Shown here: positions 33,317 through 41,311 of the stretch, piece after piece | How the letters are laid out: each line of letters begins with the position of its first letter | Position numbering within the stretch: position 1 is the stretch's first letter | Source of the DNA: Actinomadura barringtoniae | GTDB lineage: Bacteria; Actinomycetota; Actinomycetes; Streptosporangiales; Streptosporangiaceae | Direction of reading: 5' to 3' | Length of the DNA: 64,000 nucleotides | Assembly: GCF_017573505.1 (NCBI RefSeq) | Contig: NZ_JAGEOJ010000010.1 | Coordinates: forward strand, 1 to 64,000 | Program-made: the position numbers and the translations under genes | The notes under the pieces: model-generated | What the model saw: the letters and a program-made list of their open reading frames with translations, nothing else | Told to the model about the DNA's origin: nothing | The model's database searches: none

Positions 33317-34864
33317 ATGAGCCTGCACCGTCACGCTCGCGAACTGACCCTCATGAACCCGCCTTTCACAAACGATGTGCTGCGGGGCGGGGGAGCGCCG
33401 GTGCCGCGCCCCGCCCCGCGTATCACCGGCCTGCTGCGCGCGGAGAACGAGCTGTGCGACGGGTCACTGGCCGTCGCGTGCCGCATGCTCGTGGACGTCG
33501 CCGACCACAGCGCGTCCGTCGCGCCCGGCGTCGCCCTCTACGCGCTGGCGCAGGCGGGCGAGGCGGCCGACGCGCTCGGCGACGTGGCGTTCCGCGAGGA
33601 GATCGCGTGCCGCGCGCTGGCGTTCGGGCGGCAGCGGGACCCGGCCGCCCAGTTCTGGCACGCGCACGCGATCGGGATGGCGGCCGCGATGCAGGGGCGG
33701 CACGAACTCGCGGCGGGCCCGTTGCGCAGGGTCGTGCGCCTGGCCCGCCGCGTCGACGACTGCACGGTCCGGGCGTCGGCGAGCATCGCGGCGCTGATGC
33801 TCGGCGACGACCGGCTCGCGTGCGACCTGGCGGCCCAGGCGGTCGCCATCGCGCGGCGCCGCGACGAGGTCATCCAGGAGCCGCGCGCGCTGGCGATCCT
33901 TGCGCACTGTGAGATCGCGCTCGGGCGTTATCCCGCCGCGCTGGCCACCTCCCTGGACGGGCTGCGGCTCGCCGGGGCGGCCGGTCAGCTCAACCGCGTC
34001 GTCGAGCTCCACGCGCTCGCCGCCCTCGCCGCCGCGCTGCAGGGCGACGAGGAGACGGCGCTGCCGCACCTGGAGAGCCTGTCCGCCGAGGTCGACCGGC
34101 GCGGCCTCACCCGGCCCGCAGCGCTCGCGTCGTGGGCTATGGCCTGCCTGGATCTTGCGGCCGACCGGCCCGCCGACGCCGTCGCCCGGCTGCGCACGCC
34201 GACCGGCGCGGCGGCCCCGGTCCATCCGGCGGTCAGGCTGCTGGCCGCGCCGTACTTCGTCGAGGCGGCCGTACGCGCGGGACGGCTGGACGCGGCGCGG
34301 CGTGCGGCCGACGGCTACGAACGCTGGGCACGCCGTGCGCCCAGCCCGGCACGGCAGGCGCTCGCCGCGCGGTGCCGGGCGCTGCTGCTGCAGAACGAGG
34401 CGGACCACCATTTCGCCGCGGCGGTACGGCTGCACATGGCGGGCGACTCGGCGTTCGAGCTGGCCCGGACGCAGCTGCTCCTCGGCCATCACCTGCGCCG
34501 GGGCCGCCGCCCTCGCGACGCCCGCGAACCGCTGCGCGAGGCCGTTCACACCTTCGAACGGGCGGGCGCGGGCGCGAGCCGCTGGGCCGACCACGCCCGC
34601 GTGGAGTTGCGGGCGGCCGGCGACGCCCTCCCGGGCAGTGCTCCGGCCGCGGGCGGGGCGGCTGCGGGCGGGCCGGACACGCTGTCCGAATTGACCGCCC
34701 AGCAGCTGCAGATCTCGCGGCTCGTCGCGGGCGGCGCCACCAACCGGGAGATCGCCGCCCGGCTGCTGATCAGCCCGCGCACGGTGGACGGGCATCTCAG
34801 GAACATCTTCAACCGCCTGGGCATCCGCTCCCGCGTGGAACTCGCCCGCCTCGCGGGTGTGTAG
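33317..34864 (+). CDS. LuxR-family regulator with helical-repeat N-terminus
   Basis: 515 residues. Residues ~60-430 form Ala/Leu-rich helical pairs like the TPR/MalT-type sensor of large LAL regulators, but there is no ATPase module. The C-terminal LuxR HTH is clear (LTAQQLQISRLVAGG, then NREIAARLLISPRTVDGHL, about 455-500). It starts 4 bp after the binding-protein stop with GCGGAGG as ribosome site, so it is co-transcribed with the importer and probably regulates its use. Confidence 0.87.
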   Translation: MSLHRHARELTLMNPPFTNDVLRGGGAPVPRPAPRITGLLRAENELCDGSLAVACRMLVDVADHSASVAPGVALYALAQAGEAADALGDVAFREEIACRALAFGRQRDPAAQFWHAHAIGMAAAMQGRHELAAGPLRRVVRLARRVDDCTVRASASIAALMLGDDRLACDLAAQAVAIARRRDEVIQEPRALAILAHCEIALGRYPAALATSLDGLRLAGAAGQLNRVVELHALAALAAALQGDEETALPHLESLSAEVDRRGLTRPAALASWAMACLDLAADRPADAVARLRTPTGAAAPVHPAVRLLAAPYFVEAAVRAGRLDAARRAADGYERWARRAPSPARQALAARCRALLLQNEADHHFAAAVRLHMAGDSAFELARTQLLLGHHLRRGRRPRDAREPLREAVHTFERAGAGASRWADHARVELRAAGDALPGSAPAAGGAAAGGPDTLSELTAQQLQISRLVAGGATNREIAARLLISPRTVDGHLRNIFNRLGIRSRVELARLAGV

Positions 34865-34871
34865 TTTCGGT

Positions 34872-34895
34872 TAGACCGGAGATATATTCGGTCTA
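34872..34895. promoter_or_regulatory. Operator/promoter of the MNT-HEPN pair
   Basis: TAGACCG (34872-34878) and CGGTCTA (34889-34895) are a perfect inverted repeat whose spacer contains TATATT, a good -10 box. The last base is the A of the start codon, so the transcript is probably leaderless and binding of the regulator would block polymerase. Confidence 0.7.
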
Positions 34896-35482
34896 TGCGA
34901 AGTGAAGCGCCCGCGCTGCTCCCGATCTTCCGGTCGAGGGGCCAGGCGAGGCTGCTCACGCTCCTCTTCCTGCACCCCGATCAGGAGTACACGCTCTCCG
35001 ACCTGGCCAGGCGGCTGCAGATGTCCCTGTCGACCGTCCACGGCGAGGTCACCCGGCTGGAGGACGCCGAGCTGATCACCTCACGGCCGGTGGGGCGGGC
35101 TCGGCTGCTCCGGGCCAACCAGGCCAACCGCCTGACCGCGCCGCTGACGCACCTGCTCACCCTCACCTTCGGCCCCCAGGAGGCCGTGGGGAAGGAGTTC
35201 GCCGGGCTGAACGCCCAGGCCGTGCTGATCTTCGGCTCGTGGGCGCGGCGCTACGAGGGCGAGCCCGGCCCGCCGCCCAACGACGTGGACGTGCTCGTCC
35301 TCGGCGACGTCGATCGCGCGGCCGTCTACGAGGCGGCCGAGCGCGCGCAGGCCCGCCTCGATCTGCAGGTCAACCCGGTCGTCCGGCCCGCCGACCGCTG
35401 GGACTCCGCCGCCGCGGATCCGCTGGTGAACCAGATCATGGAGTCTCCGTATGTGATTGCATACGGGGACCTTCCAGAGTGA
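34895..35482 (+). CDS. Winged-HTH/minimal nucleotidyltransferase protein (MNT partner of a HEPN protein)
   Basis: 195 residues. Residues 1-75 are an ArsR/MarR-like winged helix (YTLSDLARRLQMSLSTVHGEVTRLE; motif region 32-56). Residues ~100-190 are an MNT nucleotidyltransferase with GSWARR (114-119) and the metal-binding NDVDVLV (D130, D132). In HepT-MntA modules the MNT protein is the antitoxin and inactivates its HEPN partner by AMP transfer. Here the fused DNA-binding domain and the dyad over the start codon suggest that it is also the autorepressor. The HEPN gene follows 7 bp later. Confidence 0.83.
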   Translation: MRSEAPALLPIFRSRGQARLLTLLFLHPDQEYTLSDLARRLQMSLSTVHGEVTRLEDAELITSRPVGRARLLRANQANRLTAPLTHLLTLTFGPQEAVGKEFAGLNAQAVLIFGSWARRYEGEPGPPPNDVDVLVLGDVDRAAVYEAAERAQARLDLQVNPVVRPADRWDSAAADPLVNQIMESPYVIAYGDLPE

Positions 35483-35489
35483 GGACACC

Positions 35490-35945
35490 ATGGCGCGATG
35501 GGGCCGAGGCGAGGCACTGGTCGAACGCCTCCTGTCCGAGGGGCAGCTCCAGCAGGTCCAGGGGCCTGCCGCCGATGGCGAGCCCTGGCTGGCCAAGGCC
35601 CGGCGTACGCACTCAGCCGCTGCCGCCGTGGCCTCCGTGGACCCCGACAGCTCGTTCGTGCTGGCCTACGACGCCGCGCGCCTAGCGTGTACGGCACTCC
35701 TCGCCCAGCAGGGGTTGCGCCCGACGACCACCGGCGGTCACCGCGTCGTGGACGAGGTGCTGCGCGCCCAGTTCGGTGACGTCTTCCGGCCGTATCGCGC
35801 GCTTCGCATCCGGCGGAACGAGTTGGAGTACCCGGCGTACCCCGGCGACAGCGCTCAGGAGCAAGAAGCGGACGGAGCGCTGGCCAACGCGGCCAAGCTC
35901 ATCGATTCTGCCGAGAAGCTGCTGCCCAACCTGTCTCTGTTCTAG
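35490..35945 (+). CDS. HEPN-domain protein, putative toxin partner of the MNT protein
   Basis: 151 residues from ATG 35490, with GTGAGGA over the preceding stop as ribosome site. All-helical, with a HEPN-like core: S/A-rich helix, YDAARLACTALLAQQG, and RIRRNELEYP. The HEPN ribonuclease signature is R-N-x3-H; here it is R109-N110-ELE-Y114, so Tyr replaces His. This variant is known in HEPN proteins and may mean altered or lost RNase activity. The gene order and tight spacing fit a two-gene toxin-antitoxin or defence module. Confidence 0.75.
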   Translation: MARWGRGEALVERLLSEGQLQQVQGPAADGEPWLAKARRTHSAAAAVASVDPDSSFVLAYDAARLACTALLAQQGLRPTTTGGHRVVDEVLRAQFGDVFRPYRALRIRRNELEYPAYPGDSAQEQEADGALANAAKLIDSAEKLLPNLSLF

Positions 35946-36013
35946 GGGCAGGGTTCTAGGGGCAGGATTCAGGGTTCTAGGGGCAGGATTCAGGGACGGG
36001 GTTCTCGGGGCGG
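35942..36013. repeat. Short tandem repeat after the HEPN gene
   Basis: Repeated GTTCTAGGGGCAGGATTCAG-like units fill the gap between the HEPN stop and the convergent hydrolase stop. Confidence 0.75.
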
Positions 36014-36030
36014 GACCCTAAGGGACAGGC

Positions 36031-37791
36031 CTAGTCGTGGGCGCGGATCCACTTCAGTAGCGCGGCGCGGGCTCCGGGCATGCCGAGCAGGGCGATTCCG
36101 TGCCTGTCGCCGGGAAGCGTGCGCACCGCGCAGGACACCTTGGCCGCGTTCAACTTCGCGCAGAGCGTGTGCGAGGGCCCTGCGGGAACGAAGTCGCCCG
36201 CCGAATGCATGATGTACATCGGCACGTCGCCCTTACCGGCCCCGTTGTAGACGACCAGGTCGACCCAGCGCTTCCAGCACGTCTTGTTGCTGCGTTCGGG
36301 CGTGCAGCGGGTCAGCAGCACCCCGGCGTCCCGAAGCTTGCGTTTGTTCTCCCCGGCCCTGGACGTCTGGCCGTCCCGGTAGCCCCGGTAAGGATCGACG
36401 ACGGGGGAGAGGGCGGCGACGGCCTTGACGGTCTTGGCCCCCTTGCCGCGCGTGCCGACGGCCGTGGCCATCTGCCCGCCCGCCGACGAGCCGACCAGCA
36501 CGACCCGCTTCGGGTTCACGGCGAAGGTGTGCGCATGCGATGTGACCCAGCCGATGGCCCTGTAGAGGTCGTTGCGCTGGGCGGGCCAGCGCGCTTGCGT
36601 GTTGAGCCGGTAGTTGATGGTGAAGACCGCGTAGCCCCTGTCGCTGAACCATCGCCCCTCATTGGTCCAAGCGCTCTTGTCGCCCTCGTACCAGTAGCCG
36701 CCGTGGATGAGCACGAGCGCGGGCCGGGCCTTCCTGCTCTTGCGGTAGATGGCGTCCAGCCGGTTGCGGGCGTAGGGCCCGTAGGCGTACGTGTGCTCCA
36801 CTCGTGCAGCGGTCGCCGCTACTCGCGCGCTTTCAGCGGAGCCGTTGTCCGAGCTGGTGATGGCTGGCTCGCGTTCACCCGCGAGCGCGAGGCGCTGGCC
36901 CTGCGGTGCGGCCGTGGAGTCAAGGTGGACGCCGGTGTGGGCGCGCAGCCATGACAAGGTCTTGCTGCGCAGGGAGGAATCCAGGAGCGCCCCGCCACTC
37001 GCCTTGCCCGACACCGTCCTCACGGTGACGTCGCGGTCCCCGTGCTGAACGAGCGCGTCCCTGAGCTGCTCGCTGTGCCGTACGGGGATCGGGTCGCCCG
37101 CCGAGTGGACCAGGTACATGGGGGCGTCATCGCCGCTGGCGTAGGTGGCCGGGTTCATGTCGCGGTAGCGGGCATGGCAGCGGGCCTCGTTGGTGGCCAT
37201 CGAGCAGTCGCCCAGGACCACCGTCTGGTCGCGCAGCTTGCGGCGCGTCGCCGACGCGGCGGTCGTCTGCGCAGACGTGTAGGCCAGCTCCGGCGACGCG
37301 ATCGGCGACAACCCGACGACCGCCCGTACGCCACCGCCCCGCGTTCCCAGCTGCGCGGCGAGTTCTCCGCCCGACTGGGCTCCCAGCACCGCGATCCGGT
37401 TGCGGTCGAGCCTGAACGACCCGGCATGCGACCTGATCCAGCGCACCGCCGCGAACGCGTCGTCACGAGGCGCGGGCCAGGCGGCGTCGGTGTTGAAACG
37501 GTGGTCCACGGCGAACACCGCGAAGCCCTGCTTGGCGTACCACTGCGCCGTGGACTTCCAGTCCTTCTTGCTGCCGCCGTTCCAGAGACCGCCGTGCAGC
37601 AGCACCAGCCCAGGCTGCGTGCCCCTCGCGGAGGTGTTCCAGTAAGCGTCCAGGGACTGCCGCGCGCGCTTCCCGTACGCGTAGGTCCTGGCGTGCAGGG
37701 CGGCGGCCGCGTGAGCCCCGGCCGACGGGATCACCACGGAAAGGCCGAACAAGCCGGTCACCACAACCGCCGGTCGCACGTACCTGCGCAT
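36031..37791 (-). CDS. Secreted tandem alpha/beta hydrolase, first domain catalytically degenerate
   Basis: 586 residues from ATG 37791 (signal peptide MRRYVRPAVVV... to about 30). Two homologous hydrolase domains follow (about 35-290 and 340-586), each beginning with a TYAYG segment and an HGG oxyanion motif. Domain 2 has a complete triad S436 (GSSAGG), D533 (HSAGD) and H564 (DRHG). The aligned positions in domain 1 are Q139 (GAQSGG), D233 and S265 (KASG), so both nucleophile and histidine are lost. Domain 1 may bind substrate or a surface. Closest families are BD-FAE/HSL-type esterases acting on acylated sugars or small esters. Confidence 0.85.
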   Translation of the reverse strand: MRRYVRPAVVVTGLFGLSVVIPSAGAHAAAALHARTYAYGKRARQSLDAYWNTSARGTQPGLVLLHGGLWNGGSKKDWKSTAQWYAKQGFAVFAVDHRFNTDAAWPAPRDDAFAAVRWIRSHAGSFRLDRNRIAVLGAQSGGELAAQLGTRGGGVRAVVGLSPIASPELAYTSAQTTAASATRRKLRDQTVVLGDCSMATNEARCHARYRDMNPATYASGDDAPMYLVHSAGDPIPVRHSEQLRDALVQHGDRDVTVRTVSGKASGGALLDSSLRSKTLSWLRAHTGVHLDSTAAPQGQRLALAGEREPAITSSDNGSAESARVAATAARVEHTYAYGPYARNRLDAIYRKSRKARPALVLIHGGYWYEGDKSAWTNEGRWFSDRGYAVFTINYRLNTQARWPAQRNDLYRAIGWVTSHAHTFAVNPKRVVLVGSSAGGQMATAVGTRGKGAKTVKAVAALSPVVDPYRGYRDGQTSRAGENKRKLRDAGVLLTRCTPERSNKTCWKRWVDLVVYNGAGKGDVPMYIMHSAGDFVPAGPSHTLCAKLNAAKVSCAVRTLPGDRHGIALLGMPGARAALLKWIRAHD

Positions 37792-37897
37792 CAGCCGGCC
37801 TTTCGCCTCTGGAACGTGACGATGGGGGAACGCTGTGTGATGGGGGAGTGCTGAGTAAAGACGGGCGTGTGTGGCCATCGGTTGACCTGAGGCGTGA

Positions 37898-37911
37898 GTG
37901 ATGTGGGTCAC
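37898..37911. promoter_or_regulatory. Putative Crp-type binding site upstream of the tandem hydrolase
   Basis: GTGATGTGGGTCAC matches the actinobacterial Crp pattern GTG-N6-GNCAC and differs at one base from a second site at 54212. It lies 107 bp upstream of the hydrolase start. Confidence 0.5.
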
Positions 37912-37955
37912 ATTTATTGGCTCACGTGGCCCTAGGATCATCAGCTTGGACTGTT

Positions 37956-38000
37956 CAGTTTCAGGTGTACAGTTTCAGATGTACAGTTTAGGTGTACAGT
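37956..38000. promoter_or_regulatory. Triple direct-repeat operator of the MarR-MFS operon
   Basis: CAGTTTCAGGTGTA, CAGTTTCAGATGTA and CAGTTTAGGTGTA follow head to tail (14, 14 and 13 bp), with a further CAGT. Each junction makes TGTACA. The array precedes the MarR start by about 25 bp. Confidence 0.6.
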
Positions 38001-38024
38001 TGGGACTGAACGTTTGGGGGTGTG

Positions 38025-38465
38025 ATGGACGAAGTGATCTCGGATGAGGCCGCGCGGGCGGCGTTCGACACCCGTGTGGCGGTCGGCCGGCTCGTCCGGC
38101 GGTTCCGGAGCCTGGCCGTGGAGGGCGACCTGTCCACCGGGCAGGCCTCGGTCCTCGTACGGCTGGACAAGGAGGGCCCGGCGTCGGCGAGCGAGCTCGC
38201 GGCGGCCGAACGGGTGCGCCCGCAGTCCATGGCCACGATCGTTCTCGCGCTGGAGGAGGCCGGGCTCGTGGAGCGCCACCGCGACCCCGAGGACGGCCGG
38301 CGCCAGCTGGTCACGCTGACCGGGCGCGGGCGCGAGCGGCGGATGGACGTCCGGCGCGCCAAGGAGGCCTGGCTGGCCCGGGAACTGCAGGAACGCTGCA
38401 CCGACGAGGAACTGCGGAAGGTCATCGAGGTGATGGAGATCGTGGACGCGGTGGCGCAGTCATGA
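38025..38465 (+). CDS. MarR-family transcriptional regulator
   Basis: 146 residues with a MarR winged helix (SASELAAAERVRPQSMATIV, wing DPEDGRRQLVTLT). ATG 38025 follows GGGGGTG; a GTG overlaps it at 38022. The stop overlaps the MFS start (ATGA), so regulator and exporter form one operon, and the 14-bp repeats upstream are its likely site. A drug-responsive efflux switch is the usual role of this arrangement. Confidence 0.92.
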   Translation: MDEVISDEAARAAFDTRVAVGRLVRRFRSLAVEGDLSTGQASVLVRLDKEGPASASELAAAERVRPQSMATIVLALEEAGLVERHRDPEDGRRQLVTLTGRGRERRMDVRRAKEAWLARELQERCTDEELRKVIEVMEIVDAVAQS

Positions 38466-40006
38466 CGAGCCTTCTGGTCAAGGCCCGCCGAACGCGCCGG
38501 ACGCACCGGCCGCAGGACGGCTTCGACCGGAGGCTCATCGCCCCGATGATCCTGGGTTCGATCCTGAACCCGATCAACTCCTCGATGCTCGCGGTCGCGC
38601 TGATCCCCATCGGCCGCGCGTTCCACGCCTCGCCCGCCCAGACCGTCTGGCTGGTGTCCGGTCTCTACCTGGCGACCGCCGTGAGCCAGCCGGTCATCGG
38701 CAGGCTGGTCGACATCTGCGGCCCGCGCCTGCTCTACCTCACCGGAACGTCGCTCGTCGGGCTCGCCGGGCTGCTGGGCGTGGTCGCCCCGAACCTGGGC
38801 GTCCTCGTCCTGTCCCGTGTCCTCTTAGGAGTCGGCACGTCCGCCGCCTATCCCGCGGCGATGTACCTGCTCCGCGCCGAATCCGACCGCACCGGAAGGC
38901 AGAACCCGACCGGCGTACTGACGGCCCTGTCGGTCGCCAACCAGGTCATCGCCGTCATAGGCCCGACCCTGGGCGGCCTGCTCATCGGCGCCGGTGGCTG
39001 GCACCTCATCTTCGCCATCAACGTTCCGCTGTCGCTGGCGTGCCTGGTGCTTGGAACGGTCCGGCTCCCCAAGCGTCCCTTCTCGGAGTGGTCGGGCGAC
39101 CGCCTGGACGTCACCGGGATGGTCCTCTTCGCCGCCATGCTCACCTCGTTCATGCTGTTCCTGATCGAGCCGTCGTTCGGGCACTGGTACATGCCGGTGA
39201 TCGGAGCGGCCGCGGCGACCGGCTTCTCCTTCCAGGAGACGCGCCACGAGCAGCCGTTCATCGACCTGCGCGTGCTGAGCGGGAACATTCCCTTGCTGGC
39301 CACCTATGCCAGGCAGCTCTGCGCATACATCACCTCCTACGCCTTCCTCTACGGCTACAGCCAGTGGCTCCAGGACGGCAGGGGCCTGGGCGCGACCGTC
39401 GCGGGTCTTCTGCTTCTGCCCATGTCGGCCGCCGCGATCGTCGTCACCACGTTCACCGGCCGTCATCCCCAGGTGCGCGGCAAGCTCTTCGTCGGCGCGG
39501 CGGTCCAGCTCGTCGGCATCGTGGCGCTGCTGACCGTCGGCCCCGGCAGCACTCTGTGGTGGCTGGCGGTGATCGGCGTCCTGATCGGCATCCCGCAGGG
39601 CCTGAACGGCCTGGCCAACCAGAACGCCCTCTACTCCCAGGCCGAACCCGCCCGGATGGGCTCGTCCGCCGGCCTCCTGCGCACGGCCACCTATCTGGGG
39701 GCGCTCGTGGCGTCCGCCGCGAACGCCGCGTTCTTCCAGCACGGCGCCACCACCGCCGGCATGCACGACATGACCTGGCTCCTGCTGGTCGTCGGACTCG
39801 TGCTCCTCCTGCTCGTCCTGGTCGACCGTTCACTCCGCCTGGTCGGCCGTCCTCAACCGTCCGCCCAGGCCCCGTCCACCCCGGCCCCGTCCGCCCCGGC
39901 CCCGTCCGCCCCGGCCCCGTCGACCCCGTCCACCCCGACCGACCGGACTGCCCCGTCCGACCCGTCCACCCCGCCCACCCCGTCCAATCCGCGAAAGGCC
40001 ACCTGA
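38462..40006 (+). CDS. MFS drug-efflux-type transporter (DHA2/EmrB-QacA-like)
   Basis: 514 residues with 14 predicted helices, motif A-like GRLVDICGPRLLYL and motif C-like GPTLGGLLIGAGGW. It is ATGA-coupled to MarR upstream and to the isochorismatase-like gene downstream. The last ~50 residues are a disordered Pro/Ala/Ser/Thr tail encoded by a CCCCGTCCACCCCGG-type repeat. The substrate is unknown. Confidence 0.9.
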   Translation: MTSLLVKARRTRRTHRPQDGFDRRLIAPMILGSILNPINSSMLAVALIPIGRAFHASPAQTVWLVSGLYLATAVSQPVIGRLVDICGPRLLYLTGTSLVGLAGLLGVVAPNLGVLVLSRVLLGVGTSAAYPAAMYLLRAESDRTGRQNPTGVLTALSVANQVIAVIGPTLGGLLIGAGGWHLIFAINVPLSLACLVLGTVRLPKRPFSEWSGDRLDVTGMVLFAAMLTSFMLFLIEPSFGHWYMPVIGAAAATGFSFQETRHEQPFIDLRVLSGNIPLLATYARQLCAYITSYAFLYGYSQWLQDGRGLGATVAGLLLLPMSAAAIVVTTFTGRHPQVRGKLFVGAAVQLVGIVALLTVGPGSTLWWLAVIGVLIGIPQGLNGLANQNALYSQAEPARMGSSAGLLRTATYLGALVASAANAAFFQHGATTAGMHDMTWLLLVVGLVLLLLVLVDRSLRLVGRPQPSAQAPSTPAPSAPAPSAPAPSTPSTPTDRTAPSDPSTPPTPSNPRKAT

Positions 40007-40596
40007 TGCCCGTCACCACGATCGACCCCGCGACCGCGCTCGTCGTCATCGACCTGCAGAACGGCGTGCTGACCATGCCCGGCGACCCGTTCCCCACGGC
40101 CGACGTCCTGGCCCGCAACGTCGAGCTGGCGAACGCCTTCCGCGCCCGCGGCCTCCACGTGGTCCTGGTCCGCGTGACGTTCGCCGCCGACGGCGCCGAC
40201 GCCGTCCCCGGCCGCACCGACCAGTCAGGAACGGGCTCGCCCCGCGCCTTCCCCGAGGGCTGGGACCGGCTCTCCGACCAGCTCGCGGGCCACCCCGAGG
40301 ACATCGTCGTCACCAAGCGCAACTGGTCGGCGTTCTATGGCACCGACCTCGACCTGCACCTGCGCCGCCGCGGCGTCACCCAGATCGTCCTCACCGGCGT
40401 GGCGACCAGCATCGGCGTCGAGTCGACCGCCCGCGCCGCGCACGAGCACGGCTACCACGTCACCCTGGCCACCGACGCCATGACCGACCGGGACGGCGGC
40501 GCGCACACCAACAGCATCGAGAAGATCTTCCCGCGCCTCGGCGAGACCGGCACCACCGCCGACATCCTGGCCGCCCTGGACAAGGCCGGTTCCTGA
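40006..40596 (+). CDS. Isochorismatase-like hydrolase, YecD type
   Basis: 196 residues. The cysteine-hydrolase fold is clear (ALVVIDLQNGVL with Asp near 17, TKRNWSAF with Lys near 105). The nucleophile position is Gly in GVATSIGVESTAR, where nicotinamidase-type members have Cys. E. coli YecD and true isochorismatases share this Gly, so it is a natural subtype rather than a damaged gene. The start overlaps the MFS stop by one base. Co-expression with an exporter and MarR suggests detoxification of the exported compound. Confidence 0.87.
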   Translation: MPVTTIDPATALVVIDLQNGVLTMPGDPFPTADVLARNVELANAFRARGLHVVLVRVTFAADGADAVPGRTDQSGTGSPRAFPEGWDRLSDQLAGHPEDIVVTKRNWSAFYGTDLDLHLRRRGVTQIVLTGVATSIGVESTARAAHEHGYHVTLATDAMTDRDGGAHTNSIEKIFPRLGETGTTADILAALDKAGS

Positions 40597-40614
40597 TCTC
40601 AGTCGTGCCCCCTG

Positions 40615-40648
40615 ACGCTTCCCGGCCTGTGCGGCCGGGGAGCGTTTT
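40615..40648. terminator. Bidirectional terminator between convergent genes
   Basis: ACGCTTCCCGGCC / GGCCGGGGAGCGT stem with a 5-nt loop, followed by TTTT on the plus strand. It serves the isochorismatase operon and, in the other direction, the TetR gene. Confidence 0.8.
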
Positions 40649-41262
40649 CATCTGCTGGGAACAACGCCGTTGCGGAGGGCGATGAAGAGCCGCTCCAGGC
40701 GCTCGCGGTGGTCGTCCGCCACGGCGTCCGGCGGGTCCCCGGCGGTGAGGCGGCGGGCGGTCTCCACCAGCACGGTGCTGTAACCGCCGATGAAGAACGC
40801 GGCGAACAGCGCCGGATCGCCCTTGAACGCCGGGTCCTTCTCCAGCTCCTCGGTGAGGAGGCGCTGCAGGTCGGAGGCGATCTCTCGTGCGCGGGCGATC
40901 AGCGCGGGGGAGGCGGCGACGACCTTGAAGAACGGGATGGAGCCGTCGGCGACGCCGGAGAGGCCCTGCCGCTCATCGAGGATGCGGAGGGACGCGTCGC
41001 GCAGCGAGGCCAGGACGTCGACGCCCGGAGCGCGGTCGCGTACGGCCGAGCGCAGGAGTTCGGCGGCGTCGACCTGGCGGTCGAGGAGGAGGTCCTCCTT
41101 GCGCGGGAAGTGCTTGAAGACCGTGACGCTCGACACCCCGGCCTCCCGCGCCACCTCGGCCACCGTGACCGCGTCGAACCCGCGCTCGAAGAAGAGCCGG
41201 GTCGCGACCTGGGAGATCTTCGCGCGCGTCTTCGGGCCGCCTCGCTCGCTGGTTCTGGGCAT
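40648..41262 (-). CDS. TetR-family transcriptional regulator
   Basis: 204 residues, TetR helix-turn-helix (VTVAEVAREAGVSSVTVFKHF; motif region about 32-52) and C-terminal dimer domain. It is divergent from an MFS exporter across 49 bp with a dyad at 41281, so it probably represses that exporter and itself. Confidence 0.92.
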   Translation of the reverse strand: MPRTSERGGPKTRAKISQVATRLFFERGFDAVTVAEVAREAGVSSVTVFKHFPRKEDLLLDRQVDAAELLRSAVRDRAPGVDVLASLRDASLRILDERQGLSGVADGSIPFFKVVAASPALIARAREIASDLQRLLTEELEKDPAFKGDPALFAAFFIGGYSTVLVETARRLTAGDPPDAVADDHRERLERLFIALRNGVVPSR

Positions 41263-41280
41263 CCGACCTCACTTACTTGT

Positions 41281-41298
41281 GTAACTAAACTTAGTCAC
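41281..41298. promoter_or_regulatory. TetR operator between regulator and MFS exporter
   Basis: GTAACTAA-AC-TTAGTCAC is an inverted repeat with one mismatch in 8-bp arms, in the AT-rich centre of the divergent promoter. Confidence 0.65.
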
Positions 41299-41311
41299 TT
41301 AACCTAGTGGC

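Noticed and set aside
40006..40596. Loss of catalytic Cys as evidence for a dead isochorismatase-family enzyme
   Set aside because: The Gly in SIGVESTAR is characteristic of the YecD-type subgroup and of true isochorismatases, so it is natural variation.
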